From: Paralichthys olivaceus
Lineage: Eukaryota > Chordata > Actinopteri > Pleuronectiformes > Paralichthyidae
Assembly (NCBI RefSeq): GCF_024713975.1
Contig: NC_091111.1
Span: 10,551,001-10,615,000 of the forward strand
Direction of reading: 5' to 3'
DNA length: 64,000 bases
Numbering within the stretch: position 1 is the stretch's first letter; every line of letters begins with the position of its first letter. Below, piece after piece: positions 63,092-64,000 of the stretch. A program made the position numbers and the translations under genes. The notes under the pieces were generated by a model. The model was not told the origin of the DNA. It searched no databases and was given only the letters and a program-made list of their open reading frames with translations.

Positions 63092-63348
63092 CGTGCGTGC
63101 GTGTGTGTGTGTGTGTAATATTGAGTTACAGTGTTTATGAATTCTGCGGAAAAACAATCCAAGGATAATTTTAGAAAGGCAGAGGATCTCCCACGCTAAA
63201 TCCACAGTTCAAATGTCGTGAAGCTGCACAGTGTGTCTTTCTGTTCTTTGAACTTAATGCACAAGTCGCCTGGATGCAGAGGAAAACAATACATATTACT
63301 TTTATTTGATGTTCTTTTTCATTCACATCTACCTTGTATGTGAATACA

Positions 63349-63390
<42 letters not shown>

Positions 63391-64000
63391 GGGATCAAGG
63401 GCAACATGTTACACAGAGGGGACAATTACATGTCCAACATCTGTCACATATAATTGCATATATTTAGAAACTCATTTTTTGTACAAGTACATTGTGTACT
63501 TCAAAGAGATTGGATCCATTCCTGTTACAGTGTGACTCAATATAAACAAATACTTTTATTTTGTAGTGTATAATCCAGTATCCTGAAAACTGTTTGGTGC
63601 AAATGTTTTCTTTGATGTATGAGATTTTAAAAAATACAGAATTATGTCTTTCCTATGTGTTTAGGATTTATATAGATGTGCCTGTGTGCCCTTAAGTTTA
63701 CGGATCCTGATCACCCCCAGTGGAGCCATTGTTCTACCTTTAAGACAATAAGGGACTGTTCTAGACAGACAGTTATGGACACACACACCCAGACAAGTTT
63801 GTTGTGTCTCTCAAACAGTGAATCTCTGTGTGTGTGGCCTTCAAACGGCTTCATCTTGTGGCTCACAAGTAAAGTTAATAATTTATTGCAAGAATACTGA
63901 GTGTCTTTGAAGAGAAAAATGTCTGTCAGATGGTAAAACTTTATAAGGAACCATTTGTTTACAGTGAGTGTATACTGTATGAACATTGCTGGTGATCACC
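62790..64000 (-). other. sh3bgrl2 first intron (partial)
   Basis: No exon is visible. It contains a long GT/GC tract at 63033-63117, an AT tract followed by a T-run at 63348-63389, and otherwise AT-rich sequence. Confidence 0.6.
63033..63117. repeat. GT/GC microsatellite
   Basis: GT repeats with a CGTG block near the right end. Confidence 0.92.

Noticed and set aside
63348..63389. AT tract followed by a T-run as a possible retrotransposon tail
   Set aside because: Simple repeat only; no adjacent element body or target duplication was recognised.

Overview
This is a window of vertebrate nuclear DNA, almost certainly from a teleost (percomorph-type) fish. The genes have many exons with GT-AG introns. 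CA/GT and TC microsatellites are abundant, several short interspersed elements look like families common in fish genomes, and nothing suggests operons or bacterial expression signals. I read five genes by joining exons by hand; every exon junction keeps the reading frame.

Layout. (1) 1-39.7 kb, + strand: eya4, a tyrosine phosphatase and transcriptional co-activator. It has 19 coding exon positions (ATG at 1290, stop at 38692) and encodes 642 aa. The penultimate position is a pair of mutually exclusive exons. An 18.6-kb first coding intron (1323-19891) holds no gene that I can see, only microsatellites, repeat copies and possible regulatory DNA. (2) 40.3-43.3 kb, - strand: rps12, convergent with eya4. 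It has a 5'TOP-like first exon, and its introns host small nucleolar RNAs: two paralogous C/D RNAs of SNORD100 type, one further C/D candidate and one H/ACA RNA. Intron 1 also contains a perfect 26-bp inverted repeat. (3) 44.6-45.8 kb, - strand: a compact three-exon SH3BGRL3-like gene of 91 aa. (4) 48.5-56.3 kb, - strand: a complete 16-exon gene for a 1274-aa type I membrane receptor. It consists of a signal peptide, nine scavenger-receptor cysteine-rich (SRCR) domains, two Ig-like domains, one transmembrane helix and a cytoplasmic tail of about 87 aa. (5) 60.9-62.8 kb and beyond the right edge, - strand: the 3' three exons of sh3bgrl2.

The genes do not form a pathway. eya4 and rps12 are housekeeping or developmental genes that are also linked on one chromosome in human. 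The SRCR-Ig receptor looks like an innate-immune or scavenging surface receptor and sits between two SH3BGRL-family genes. It is the most unusual object here: I know of no mammalian receptor with this domain order. Its first six SRCR domains alternate between two types (ABABAB), and one of them has lost both cysteines of a predicted disulfide.

Limits: exon calls come from reading frame, splice consensus and remembered family sequences. I ran no alignment or database search. Untranslated exons and transcript ends are mostly inferred.
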